A stretch of 64,000 bases of DNA from Dreissena polymorpha (lineage: Eukaryota; Mollusca; Bivalvia; Myida; Dreissenidae): assembly GCF_020536995.1 (NCBI RefSeq), contig NC_068359.1, forward strand, positions 103,593,810-103,657,809, given 5' to 3'. The notes under the pieces are model-generated. The model saw only the letters and a program-made list of their open reading frames with translations. It ran no database searches and had not been told where the DNA came from. A program made the translations under genes and the position numbers. This document shows positions 12,854 through 23,527 of this stretch, one piece after another. Positions within the stretch are counted from its first letter, which is position 1, and every line of letters starts with the position of its first letter.

Positions 12854-14061
12854 TAGATATGCGTATTTGACACGCTACCAAAACCAAAATAGTGTTCAAG
12901 TTTGAACACAACGGAAAATGTCATAAATTGCCTTTTTATAAAATAGTTAAATGTAACAAACTGAAACGAGCGCATCCTACCTGACATCCACGTCCACTGA
13001 CCCTCTTGTTTTGAGTCGGTCAAACCCAGCCAGATGGACTGCACAAAATGGTGCTTGTTAAGGAACCGCACAATGAAGTCCTGCTCTGCCTGGTTAGTTA
13101 CGTGTGTCAGGTACCCTGCACCGGAAACTAATTAAAGAAAACTCGTGTGCGCGGTTAAGCGAACATTACCATCGATGAATCAAAGTGCATCATAACAATT
13201 AACACACACAAAAATATGCGTGTAGACGTCAACTTTAGAAAGATAAAATATAAAACGATCGGACATTTATCAACAATCGACCAGTCTCATGGTTTATAAA
13301 TATCTGCTTAAACAGAAACAGGAGTAAACGTACGAATTAGTTCTGTGATAAATCAATACCTTAAGTTTAAGAAGTATTAGCACGTTTCATGCTTTACAAT
13401 ACTATTATTGTTAGCAAAATACGCATTGACAAGGAATTGCTTTGGCCAGAACCGTATTCATAATGTGATATACGATGTAAAAGTATGTGTCACTAAGAAA
13501 TGTACAGCAATTGTTGAATTACTGACCGTTACAGTGTCGCTGTGCGTTATGCCACTGGGTGACGTTGTTTATCAGTTCATAGCAATATTGGCCAAACTGG
13601 CCGAGAAAACCTCCCTTGTTGATGGCATTCCTAACGTTGCCTGGGCACAGCTCCGTGTGATCTAGGGATTAAATGATTCACGGTGTGTTTCGTTGTTAAT
13701 GCCAAGGAATTCAAATTTCAGTTGATAAATATCTCTTGTAAAACTATCTTACTTTCAAGCGATAATGTAAATTGCACAATAACGAACACATTGCATGATT
13801 GAATGACAGCGGTTATTCCGTAAAAATGAGAATTGGTATAATGCGTTACATAAGAAGGGATGTTATGTAATTTAAAAACGGATATTTTTATAAAGTATGC
13901 AAATTCACAAGCGCTGAACGAAGTTTGATTCTATATTCAAATAACGTTGATATTAAAATACAAACAACATACGAAAACTATACAAACCGCTTTAAATAAA
14001 TGTTATAATTCAGTATTCGTGTTATAAAAGGTCTACCAACGAACCACGAACGGAAAAACAC

Positions 14062-14913
14062 CTTCAGGAACGGCAGAAGCAGTGCTTGTGGGAGTGTTCG
14101 GTCTTGTTGTTTGTGTTGTCGATCTTGTTGTTGTGGTGGCCGTAGTCGTTGTTGTCTGTCTAGGTGTTGTAGTCGTTGTGTGTGTGGTGGTTGTTGCTGG
14201 TGTATTAGTAGTTGTGGATGTGGTTGTTGTTGTAGGTGTAGTAGTTGTGGGTGTGGTGGTTGTTGTAGGTGTAGTAGTCGTTGTCGGTGTGGCTGTTGTT
14301 GTAGGTGTTGTAGTCGTTGTGGATAAGGTAATTGTTGTAGTTGTGGTGGTTGTTGTAGGTATGGTGGTTGTAATGGGTGTGGTGGTTGTTGTAGGTGTTG
14401 TAGTCGTTGTGGGTGTGGTGGTTGTTGAAGGTGTGGTTGTTGTTGTAGGTGTGGTTGTTGTTGTAGGTGTGGTGGTCGTTGAAGGTGTTGTAGTTGTTGT
14501 AGGTGTGGTGGTTGTTGTAGGTGTTGTGGTTGTTGTAGGTGTGGTGGTTGTTAACGGTGTGTTGTTTGTTGTATGAGTGGTTGTTGTTGTAGGTTTTGTG
14601 GCTGCTGTGGGTGTGGTGGTTGTTGTAGGTGTGGTGGTTGTTGTAGGTGTAGTGGTTGTTGTAGGTGTGGTGGTTGTTGTAGGTGTGGCTGTTGTTGTAG
14701 GTGTGGTTGTTGTTGTAGGTGTGGTGGTTGTTGTTGGTGTGGTGGTTGTTGTAGGTGTGGTTGTTGTTATAGGTGTGGCTGTTGTTGTAGGTGTAGTTGT
14801 TCTTGTTGTAGGTGTTGTGGTTGTTGTAGGTGTGGTTGTTGTTGTAGGTGTGGTGGTTGTTGATATGGTGGTAGTGAATGGTGTTGTGGACGTTTTAAGT
14901 GAAGTCGTTGTTA
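14062..14913 (-). repeat. Mucin-like Thr/Pro exon of lectin C (coding minisatellite)
   Basis: This is exon 3 of lectin C. On the minus strand it reads VTTTSLKTSTTPF, then about 45 rough copies of a 15-21 base unit giving TTTTTP or TTTTP, ending ASAVPEG before the donor G|GTGTTT. Thr makes up most residues, as expected for a heavily O-glycosylated stalk. At 284 codons it is the longest of the four mucin exons in the window. The plus strand is correspondingly rich in GGTGTGGTGGTTGTTGTA; open plus frames here (poly-Val/Gly, Cys-rich) are mirror artefacts. Confidence 0.9.
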
Positions 14914-14919
14914 CTATCA

Positions 14920-16100
14920 CAAATAAAATTAACAGTGAGAAATGTCATTATGTATACATTTTCAAAGATTAAGCGAGCAAAGAAAAGTTAAAATCATAAA
15001 TTTTTATCAGTTTTTATCAGCTAGTTGGTCGATGTTACAGATGAGCTATTTTCATATAAGATGGCAACGTGAAACTATTTATCGTTTGACAAAATGAACA
15101 AGTTAACATTAAGTTCCAGTATCCTGTAATCACATAATGTTTAAACGCGATCCCGATCGTACAACAGTTAAATATTTTATAAATGTCAGTAAAGTTGCAT
15201 TACCTACATGAATGTCGAAGGCATTGTCTAAAGATTAAGTCATGTGATTGTCGATATCGTGGTTGATGGTTCTAATATAGTTTAATTCTCATTTGTTTTA
15301 TTCGATGACAAAATACTTGCCACCGGTTTTTTTAATTGTCTTCGCATTCCACTGTATTAAAAATTACTTGTCACATGTTTCAGATGTTCTTCATAGTGTT
15401 TAAATTATACAAAGACTAGGTGAGATATTTCACAACTCAAATAAATGGGACAAAAGATACAAGACAATTTACATACAACTATATTAAAATGTAAATATGG
15501 TATCTTGATATGTTGATAAATGGACATCACTAACCATTGAAACTTCACTGTTGTAGTATTGCGCTGACCGAATAAAACAGGGAAACTTTTGACTGCATCC
15601 CACAAACAATAATTAGTAAATGCAATCACTCTGTCAAATAATTATCTTCCCAGAAGAATGTTTAAAGTAATGTGTGCATAGCGCTAGAACATGTTTTTCT
15701 AACGAAAGCATGGTTCAAAACACTTAAACCAGTACAACTACAATTAATGACGTACACATAACGTGCACCGCGTATACATTAAAAGTAATATTGAGAGTAG
15801 ACCTTGATAATTCATTTTGTTTGTTTGAAATGTTGGGGTTTTCGTCGTTTCAACAGTATTGCTGTCAGTTAAGCTACTCACACGTTTCTTAGGTTATCTG
15901 AATTACAAGCAGCACTAAGTGTATATAGTTATGCCAGTAACTAACAAATGCCATAAACAAAGTAAATGTCCGTAGAGAGAATTGCATGACCAAAGACCAC
16001 ACAAGTTACGTGGACAGGTCGGGAAGCAACCCGCGATAATTGGTTGTGACGTGCAGTGTTAAACAACTGACTAACCGGTCCTACTTCTTTATTAAGAGTT
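14920..16100. other. Intron 2 of lectin C; no recognised element
   Basis: AT-rich sequence between the mucin exon and exon 2 of lectin C. I see no exon, tandem repeat or transposon in it. Confidence 0.5.
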
Positions 16101-16179
16101 ACCTAGGTCTGCTACCGGTATGGCCCACGGGCAGGTCTGGCTCTGGACACTCGCATCCTGCTTGATGTATACGGTCTAG

Positions 16180-18590
16180 AAGAGCCAAAAGACACGTAAA
16201 TACTAAAAACAATCTATTTTTTCCTATTTGCTTCAGCCAATAGACTTTTGAACGAACGTCAGAAAAAAAGTCCCACACTCAGGTGCGTGGTTCCAAAGGG
16301 ATACAAAATGCACCGATGTGGGATGTTTGCAGACAAATAAGATAAGATATGTAATGCAGAAATTTCTTATTCTTACAATCTTTCACTTCGAATTTTTTTT
16401 TCGAATTGTTTCTTGTAAGACTGTTTATAAAACCATTTATAGTGCAAAAAAAACGTTCTTAGAAAATAAAAACACATTGTGTTTGTTAACCAATTATGTT
16501 ATTGGCAAAAGCTAGATAGCGTTTAAAATAGGAATTATGTTTCGCCTTAGTCCAAGAAAGAGTGCGTGGTTCGAATACATGTGTCGTCAAATGTTTTTGT
16601 CTTTTTTGTTCAACTTGCTTTCTTACTATAAAATTGATTAAGTTTATAAAAACATTAGAGATCTGTAAGCAATCATATATCTAATGACATTTGAAAAAAA
16701 GGCCAAAATCTGTTAACAAGTCCCTTAAAAACGTTGATGGGAATAAGCTTTTTTTTAATTCAAGTATCGTAGTTCCATTACTTGTTTCATATATGTTTCA
16801 TCATTCCAATTAATGTGTTCCTTCAGAGCTTGTTATTTCAGTTTTACTATCAATATATAAAATACTTGAATGGTGTTTTACTTCATTGTGCAATGTCATT
16901 TTACAGAGCTTATTTGGAGCTTGTTATTCATGTTTATCCTAATCGTATGTATCTTTGAGTTGGGTGTGTGCAAATATGTAATTTTAGTGTACTACACAAA
17001 AACTGGTGTAGCTTATCTTATAACAAAAAGAGACAACACAAGTCCTTTATTCATGATAAGTACATCTTGAAAAGAACAATTGCAAAAATACTTTAATTAA
17101 GCCGTCCGTTCGGATCATGTTTTGAACAGACAGCAAATGCTTAAATAAATTGTTTTTTGTCCAACACTGGCATTACAATCAAATTTTAACGAAACCGGGT
17201 TCCAAGTAATGTTTCGCAATTTCTCAATCAAATACAAACACCTTCAGCTATGTTATTAGTAGGCGGCTTCTCGGGAAAAATATTAAGACCACACACATCA
17301 ATAACTTTTCCTAAATAGAAAACCTGTAGATATAATTTTAACCAAATGTTATCAATTTATAGTGTCAAACCAATCTAAATTCCTTTATTGATAGAAACAA
17401 AATACAACTGCGCTATATCATCGTGTGTTCCTATGTTAAAAATCAATAAATAAGACAAATAAATGTGTCTGAAACCCATATTTCAAACAGGAAAATAATG
17501 TCATATTCTAAAACAAGGTCTATACAAGGAGCGCACATTTTCTGTTAAATACGCCTCACAATACAGCTAATGATTTTCATATCACCCCCTCTCTCCCTGG
17601 AGCTCCTAATCCTTGATCAGGTGGTCGACAATCAATTCTATGTGGTATCTACGCATTCTTCCGATGCTGCTTGATCGCTTTCTTCTTCGATAAGAGCATC
17701 GTCACTTTGTCAGTTATTTCCTATTTGTATTGCTCATTCACATAAGTGTAAGTCCCCTTAAGTGTCATCGCTTGCTTATGAGCATACCCTCTGTGCATAA
17801 ATTATTGTTTCAAATAAATCTAAAACTATCCAACAGTACATAAAAATCCTCCATCTCAACCACGTGACACACACTGAACACTTACCAAGTCTACTAATAT
17901 AATATTAGTAAAATTTATGACGCTTCAACTTCAATGCCATCGTCAAAAAGGTTTTGGTACTAACTCGACGATGTTGAAAGCGTGTTGATAAAGTATCCCT
18001 TTTTCATGTTTTTATTTTTAAAATGTAAGTTTGCTCTATGCATGTACATGAACCTGTTTTCGTATGTTTAGAAAAAATCGCAGCAGATCCCATTGAGGCA
18101 ATTATGGTACGCCATACGAAGTCAACCGCTACCCACAATGTTGCCTGACCGCGACTTGTATATTTGAGCGTTCTGATTCAACCAGAACGAATATTATATT
18201 CCTTAACTAAATTGTACGAGCAGGTCGTGTCGTTTATAGTAAGTGCCTGATATGTTATTCCTTTACAACAGTGATTGTAACAAATTTCGTTTTGTCAAGC
18301 CTTCGCGGACAACTAAGATGCTATAGTTGCCACATTTGTAACAGTTTTGAGGAAATTTAAGATGGCATGTGTTCTAAAATTAAACCTGACCAATTTTGCG
18401 AAATAAAATGGTTTTATTGTGTAAACAATTTATGGAATACTTAAGTCGCCTTTTTTGTTTAATGATGTAAACGAACTCGTTACTTTCGTTTCATGAAGAT
18501 ACTGACATTTTCATACATACATGCATATCAGAATTATTGCGAACACGATTTTATATACAACTTTCTAACTTAAATTCTACCACGGCATGT
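16180..18590. other. Non-coding spacer between lectin C and lectin D 5' ends
   Basis: Searched for the missing exon 1 of lectin C (the complement of a CVCNYNV-type exon); none found. Short ATCGTCAAAA-type motifs near 17940 resemble ones at 7310 and 61590. Otherwise nothing is supported. Confidence 0.4.
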
Positions 18591-18614
18591 AACTTGTTTT
18601 CTATATACAAAGAA

Positions 18615-19385
18615 GGAAAACTACCGTGGGTTACTACCCCGATATAACAACGGAGATAAGTGACGTCACTTTGATTGTCCGCGCACTGTCTATGAATGAA
18701 GACGACGTCATTTGATTGCCGTTGTTAGGATGACGTCACGTTTTCGCGAAAAAGTGGAGTACATTCGGTTTATATAATTCTCATTTATAACCTTTAAATC
18801 GCGGATAACTTATTAATGAAATCGTGTTAGAATCGTAATAAACGACGAGTAACCGTTGGTTATTGCGGTAGTAACCAACGGTATGTCGTTCCTACGCATC
18901 GGAACTCCATACCGTTGGTTATTACCGCAATAACCAACGGTTACCCGTCGATTATTTCTTAATTCTACCACAGTCGCACACGCATGCACATTAGATTGAG
19001 ACGGGAGCTTACCGTGGGTTATTACCCCGATATACCAACGGTTATAAAAATGACGTCACTTTGATTGTCCGCGCACTGTTTATGAATGAAGACGACGTCA
19101 TTTGATTTTCATTGTTGTGGTGACGTCACGTTTTCGCGGAAAAGTGGAGGATGTTCGGTTAATATAATTCTCATTTATAACCTTTAAATCGCGGATAACT
19201 TATTCATGAAATCGTGATAGAATCGAAATAATCGATGTGTAAGCGTTGGTTATTGCGGTTATAACCAACGGTACGTCGTTCCGATGCGTGTTACCAAACC
19301 ACTCGGGCTACGCCCTCGTGGTTCAATTACTACTAATCGGAACTCCAAACCGTTGGTTATTACCACAATAACCAACGCTTACACG
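18615..19385. repeat. Two tandem copies of a palindromic repeat carrying TGACGTCA boxes
   Basis: Copy 1 (about 18622-18960) and copy 2 (about 19010-19385) both start TACCGTGGGTTA(C/T)TACCCCGATATA and share CGCGCACTGT(C/T)TATGAATGA and TTAAATCGCGGATAACTTAT. Both end in a palindrome whose arms read CCGTTGGTTATT / AATAACCAACGG. Each copy has two full TGACGTCA palindromes and an ACGACGTCA between them. Copy 2 has an extra insert near 19290-19335 (CACTCGGGCTACGCCCTCGTG). No open frame; MITE or foldback type. Confidence 0.75.
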
Positions 19386-20448
19386 TTGATTCTTTTTTTA
19401 ACTTTTTCACTGAGAAACACACATTCAGTAAACTTTAAAGCGTTCCAACAATTTAAGATAATATATATGATAAGCTTTTAAAATGATTCTTGAATGGTAT
19501 GGAAACATATGTATACTGCATAATTACAGCTATGTGTTTTAAAGATCGACAAAGCAAGTAATTATATATGATAAAATCACAAAACATGGTTTGGAGCAGT
19601 ATCAGGTTCACGAAACAGAACATACGTTAGGTCATATTCACAGCGGTCGAGATGAACTCTATAACTAAACTGTAGATAAGATATGAATTCATATGCAGTT
19701 ATAAAGCTTGTTCACTTCAAAAATTTTGAAATGTTAAGACGAATATGGTTTTTGTTACGCTTCGTATGGTACGTACAAGCAGAATACAAAATGTGTCTGT
19801 AGTTTCGATGGAGCAAGACCGGTGTTCCTAAAGGCTGACAAGAACTCTGACGTTATCGGCTTCCTAGCAACAATGGCTGCCGTCAGTTTTTATATCCGGT
19901 GGACGAAACCTGGAACGCAATTGTGTTTATGCGTCATGTTTGTTAAACCTAGGGGCATATGGCAAACGTAATATATTTTCAAGCAACAATTCTTAAATTG
20001 ATATGAACATTGTTATTGTATTCATATTTCGTCATCGAAAAACGATTGTAAGATGAAGATAAGATGTAGCCCTATCAAAAGTGTTTAAATTACAAAAAGT
20101 GTGATTTAGTTGTTTTTTTTTAAAACTTAAAACACTTAAATATTGTCTATTTATGATATATATCAGGTTTGCGTACATAAAATGTGAGTTTAAAATAACC
20201 CAATCTGCATTTCTAGACCAAATGTCAAATATTGCTTTTTCGTTTTCAGCTAGGCTTCCTCATGTCCAACACAAACATTATACACACCAGCTTTTCTGAT
20301 CCCGTTGACTCATGTACGTTCATTATTATATGCACGAGTTTAGAATGGTATTTGAGAAGTAAATTAAATAAATAGCGGATTCAATTTGAATGAAATGTAA
20401 GTGTCTTTATTTGCATAAATAATAAATTTGATTTTTTATTCACAACAG

Positions 20449-20682
20449 ATGGCACAAATCTTACAACATCTATGCCAATATCCACAACTACTTTCTCGAG
20501 TACTGTAACTCAATCGACGACACGAACAACGAACACTTCTATTAATACATCTAACCATTCAACTACAACTGCGACGAAAGCGACGACTGTTGCTACAGAA
20601 CATCCAACGACCACAACTACGACTAGAGAAACTTGGATGTCTACGACTTTATTGACCTATATGCCAGCAGCATAACCCGAAG
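20449..20682 (+). repeat. Thr/Ser-rich exon of lectin D (short, diverged mucin exon)
   Basis: Reads GTNLTTSMPISTTTFSST..., ending MPAA*PEG. It keeps Ser, Asn and Ala among the Thr and lacks the clean TTTTTP periodicity of lectins A-C. Entry and exit are both phase 1, as in the others. Confidence 0.75.
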
Positions 20683-22990
20683 GTGTGCATTATTGATATC
20701 TTAATTGAAAATGTGCAATTTACAGTATCGCTTGAGATATTTATCAACTGAAATTTGAATTCATTGACATTAACAACGAAACACACCGTGAATCATTTAA
20801 TCCCTAGATCACACGGAGCTATGCCCAGACAACGTTAGGAATGCCATCAACAAGGGAGGTTTTCTCGGCCAGTTTGGCCAATATTGCTATGAACTGATAA
20901 ACAACGTCACCCAGTGGCATAACGCACAGCGACACTGTAACGGTCAGTTATTCAACAATTGTAGTACAGTTCTTAATGACACATACTTTTACATCGTATA
21001 TCACATTATGAATACGATTCTGGCCGAAGCAATTCCGTGTCAATGCGTATTTTGTTAACAATAATAGTATTGTAAAGTGCTCATACTTCTTAAATTTGAG
21101 TTATTGATTTATCACAGAACTTATTTGTACCTTTAATTCTGATTCTGTTTAAGCAGATATTTATCAACCATGAGACTGGTAGAGTGTTGATAAATGTCCG
21201 ATCGTTTTATATTTTATCTTTCTAAAGTTTACGTCTACACGCATATGTTTGTGTGTGTGTGTTAATTGCTATGATGCACTTTAATTCATCGATGGTAATG
21301 CTGCGTTTACACCATGTTCCCGGCGACCACGGCAATCACGTTTCGGGCCACCATGGAGGAAACGGGATGAACGTGAGGAAACGTAGGGGAACGGAATAGC
21401 CAAACGTGACACAACGGGGTTGCCGTGGTTGCCGTGCCAAAATTTTAAACTGTCAAAAAATTTGCCACGGCAGTCACGGCGGAAATGAGAAACGTGATAG
21501 AACTTGTTAAACGCAACACAACTTGACAGTACGAAGCAGGCCGTAACAGAACCCGAAAAGTGTCCGTACTCTGACGGGAATCCTTTTCATTCCCCGACAT
21601 GTTAAGTTTCTATCACGTTGTGTTACGTTTTGTTACGCTTTGTCAAGATAACCACGGCAAGCTAGGATAATTGATAGCCGTTTTGCTACGTGTTTAATTC
21701 GATCCGTTACGGTGTGTTGCGTTTTGCAGGCAGATGCGTTACGGCCAATTGAGTTGTACGGTCTGACACGGTTCGCGCGGTCTGAAGCTGAGTATTTAAA
21801 AGACGTGCTTTTCAGGAAACTTTCATTTCAGTCTGAACACTCAATGAGCAAACATGCCACCAAGAACACGCCGGGTATGCGAATCCTTCGTTTACGGATG
21901 GCACTTCACTAACAGAGAACAACAAAAGCCACGCGCGAGAGGTGAGTTCTTCAGCTTTTTTGTATTTATGTTCTGTTTATTTGGTTTTTAGACACAGAAC
22001 ATTGTTTGGGTGATTAATGGTATAGCACTTCGTATTGCGAAGAAAGAAATTCGCGGAAAAACGGTGAATTATTTTAAAAAAACGATAAAATTCCATCGAT
22101 AATCAGCATGAATTGAATGATCAGTACATATTTAAACAAAATAAACATACTTGGAAATAAATCAAGAACGTGCTTACTATTCGAAATAAAAGATCAATAT
22201 ATCCAGTAATGTTACAACATGTTACATTTTAGTTTACTAATGTATTTGAGAAAACTCAAATGTTTTAAGAGTCGCATGCACATTCTTCATCTGCACTTCG
22301 TTTACCGATCATCTAAAAAACAATGGCACTTTTTTTTCCCGAAATCTAGACACTTTTTTCCAGATATAACACACTCGTTTTTTGTGAATCAAAAATACAT
22401 AATTCGCTGTGGAATACTGTTAAAGTAAGCAGGCAATAAATAAAAATGTATGTACTTAGTACGCAAATAAAAAACGAATTACCGAAGCATGTTCTTATCC
22501 CTTTGAAATATGATTATGATTTGGAATAAATGTGAAAGAGAAATATTAACAAGTTGGATATGTCTAATAATTAAAATCTATATGGCCATATATTTTTAAT
22601 TACGTTCTAAACGGTTGATCTAAAGCATTTATCTTTCTGTCCAAATTACTAAGTTAAGTTACTAAGGCTATTTACTTATATATTAGATAGCATGTCATGA
22701 ATAATCACTCTGCTTAAACTGCCTCTCAGAGATTAATATCAGCAGCGATGCAGGGGTCTCACTAAAACGCTTACGGAATTTGCATACAATATAAATACAG
22801 GTCCAAAATTCTATTGGAACTTTTTGGCTCAATGCCAGTAAACGAAAATAGCAATAAAAGAACGAGCGGGGTCGATTTAATCACACGACAGTGGTGTAAA
22901 AAGTTATGCATATCCGTCTTTGTTTTTAATATAAACACAACACATGCTGCATATGAAGTTGCATATAAGTGACACAATTATTTATTACAG

Positions 22991-23138
22991 GATGAGTGAA
23001 TCGGAGCTTATGAATGCCGCCGACGGTTCGTTGTTGGACATAACTTTAGAAGAAGAACTGTGTACAAGCGAACGGTTCTCGTGTGGAATTTGTGAGGCCA
23101 GTTATGCTAGGAAAGCCTACTTGAAGCGTCATATATAG
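22991..23138 (+). CDS. Small ORF with half of a C2H2 zinc finger inside the Harbinger element
   Basis: After a possible acceptor (TTTATTACAG, ends 22990) the frame reads MSESELMNAADGSLLDIT and then FSCGICEASYARKAYLKRHI before TAG, with His again after the stop. CxxC-x12-H fits a C2H2 finger that is cut at its last His. It does not join in frame to the exon at 21855 by the obvious splice sites. It may be a remnant of the element's accessory DNA-binding gene or a captured host exon. Confidence 0.4.
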
Positions 23139-23356
23139 CACCCTAAACTTCGTTTGTGGGGGTATACTAAGTACTGACTCCATAATATGACATGTAAACA
23201 TTTTATGTACGCATTCCTTTTTTCAAGAATCAGTTGTTTTTACGATTTAATTTTACCCGTGTTTCTTTAAACTCAACCAATACAGTGATTTAGGGTCAGG
23301 TGAATCGCACTTCGAGCAAACGTTAGCGTTGCGTAAAGGGAAGTGCTCCCTATAAG

Positions 23357-23527
23357 CAGGGCTCAAAATTAAGGGAGTTTTACCATTCTCTTTTTAATTT
23401 TGTTGCTACGCATAAGCATCGTCTTGATGATGCGATTCAAATAAGCACAGCCGACATAGGATTTTATGAAGAACAAATGTGTATTTGCCTCATAAAGACC
23501 CCTTCACTACCGTTATCTAGAGCCCTG
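23357..23527. mobile_element. hAT-like MITE nested in the Harbinger element
   Basis: Ends CAGGGCTC ... GAGCCCTG, 171 bp, flanked by CTATAAG on both sides (23350-23356 and 23528-23534). CAGGG-type ends and a 7-8 bp duplication fit non-autonomous hAT elements. It has no coding capacity. Confidence 0.6.

Larger units (their letters stand above)
7570..16175 (-). pseudogene. Lectin C: mucin-stalked C-type lectin gene with stop at last CTLD cysteine; no exon 1 found
   Basis: Minus-strand exons: 2 = 16103-16175 (YIKQDASVQSQTCP), 3 = 14062-14913 (284 codons, nearly all Thr/Pro), 4 = 13527-13661 (HTELCPGNVRN ... GQFGQYCYEL ... TQWHNAQRHCN), 5 = 12981-13127 (GYLTHVTNQAEQDF ... IWLGLTDS ... QWTWMSG), 6 = 8048-8227 (GDPVTYTNF ... 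DCAIMKQGGEWTDVACG), 7 = 7570-7601 (KIVHHPTEIG, stop TAA). Frames join in phase across every intron. In exon 6 the final Cys codon is TGA (8055-8057), where A, B, D and E have TGC. That removes the fourth core cysteine and everything after it. Exon 4 is one codon and exon 5 five codons shorter than in lectin A. A LINE fills intron 5. I could not find a signal-peptide exon between 16.2 and 19.7 kb. It may be a recent pseudogene, or a gene making a protein cut at its last strand. Confidence 0.65.

Noticed and set aside
14082-14972. Long plus-strand frames of Val/Gly and Cys/Arg over the lectin C mucin exon
   Set aside because: They are mirror frames of the Thr/Pro repeat (ACA/ACC read backwards gives TGT/GGT). 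The minus frame has proper splice sites and joins the other lectin exons.
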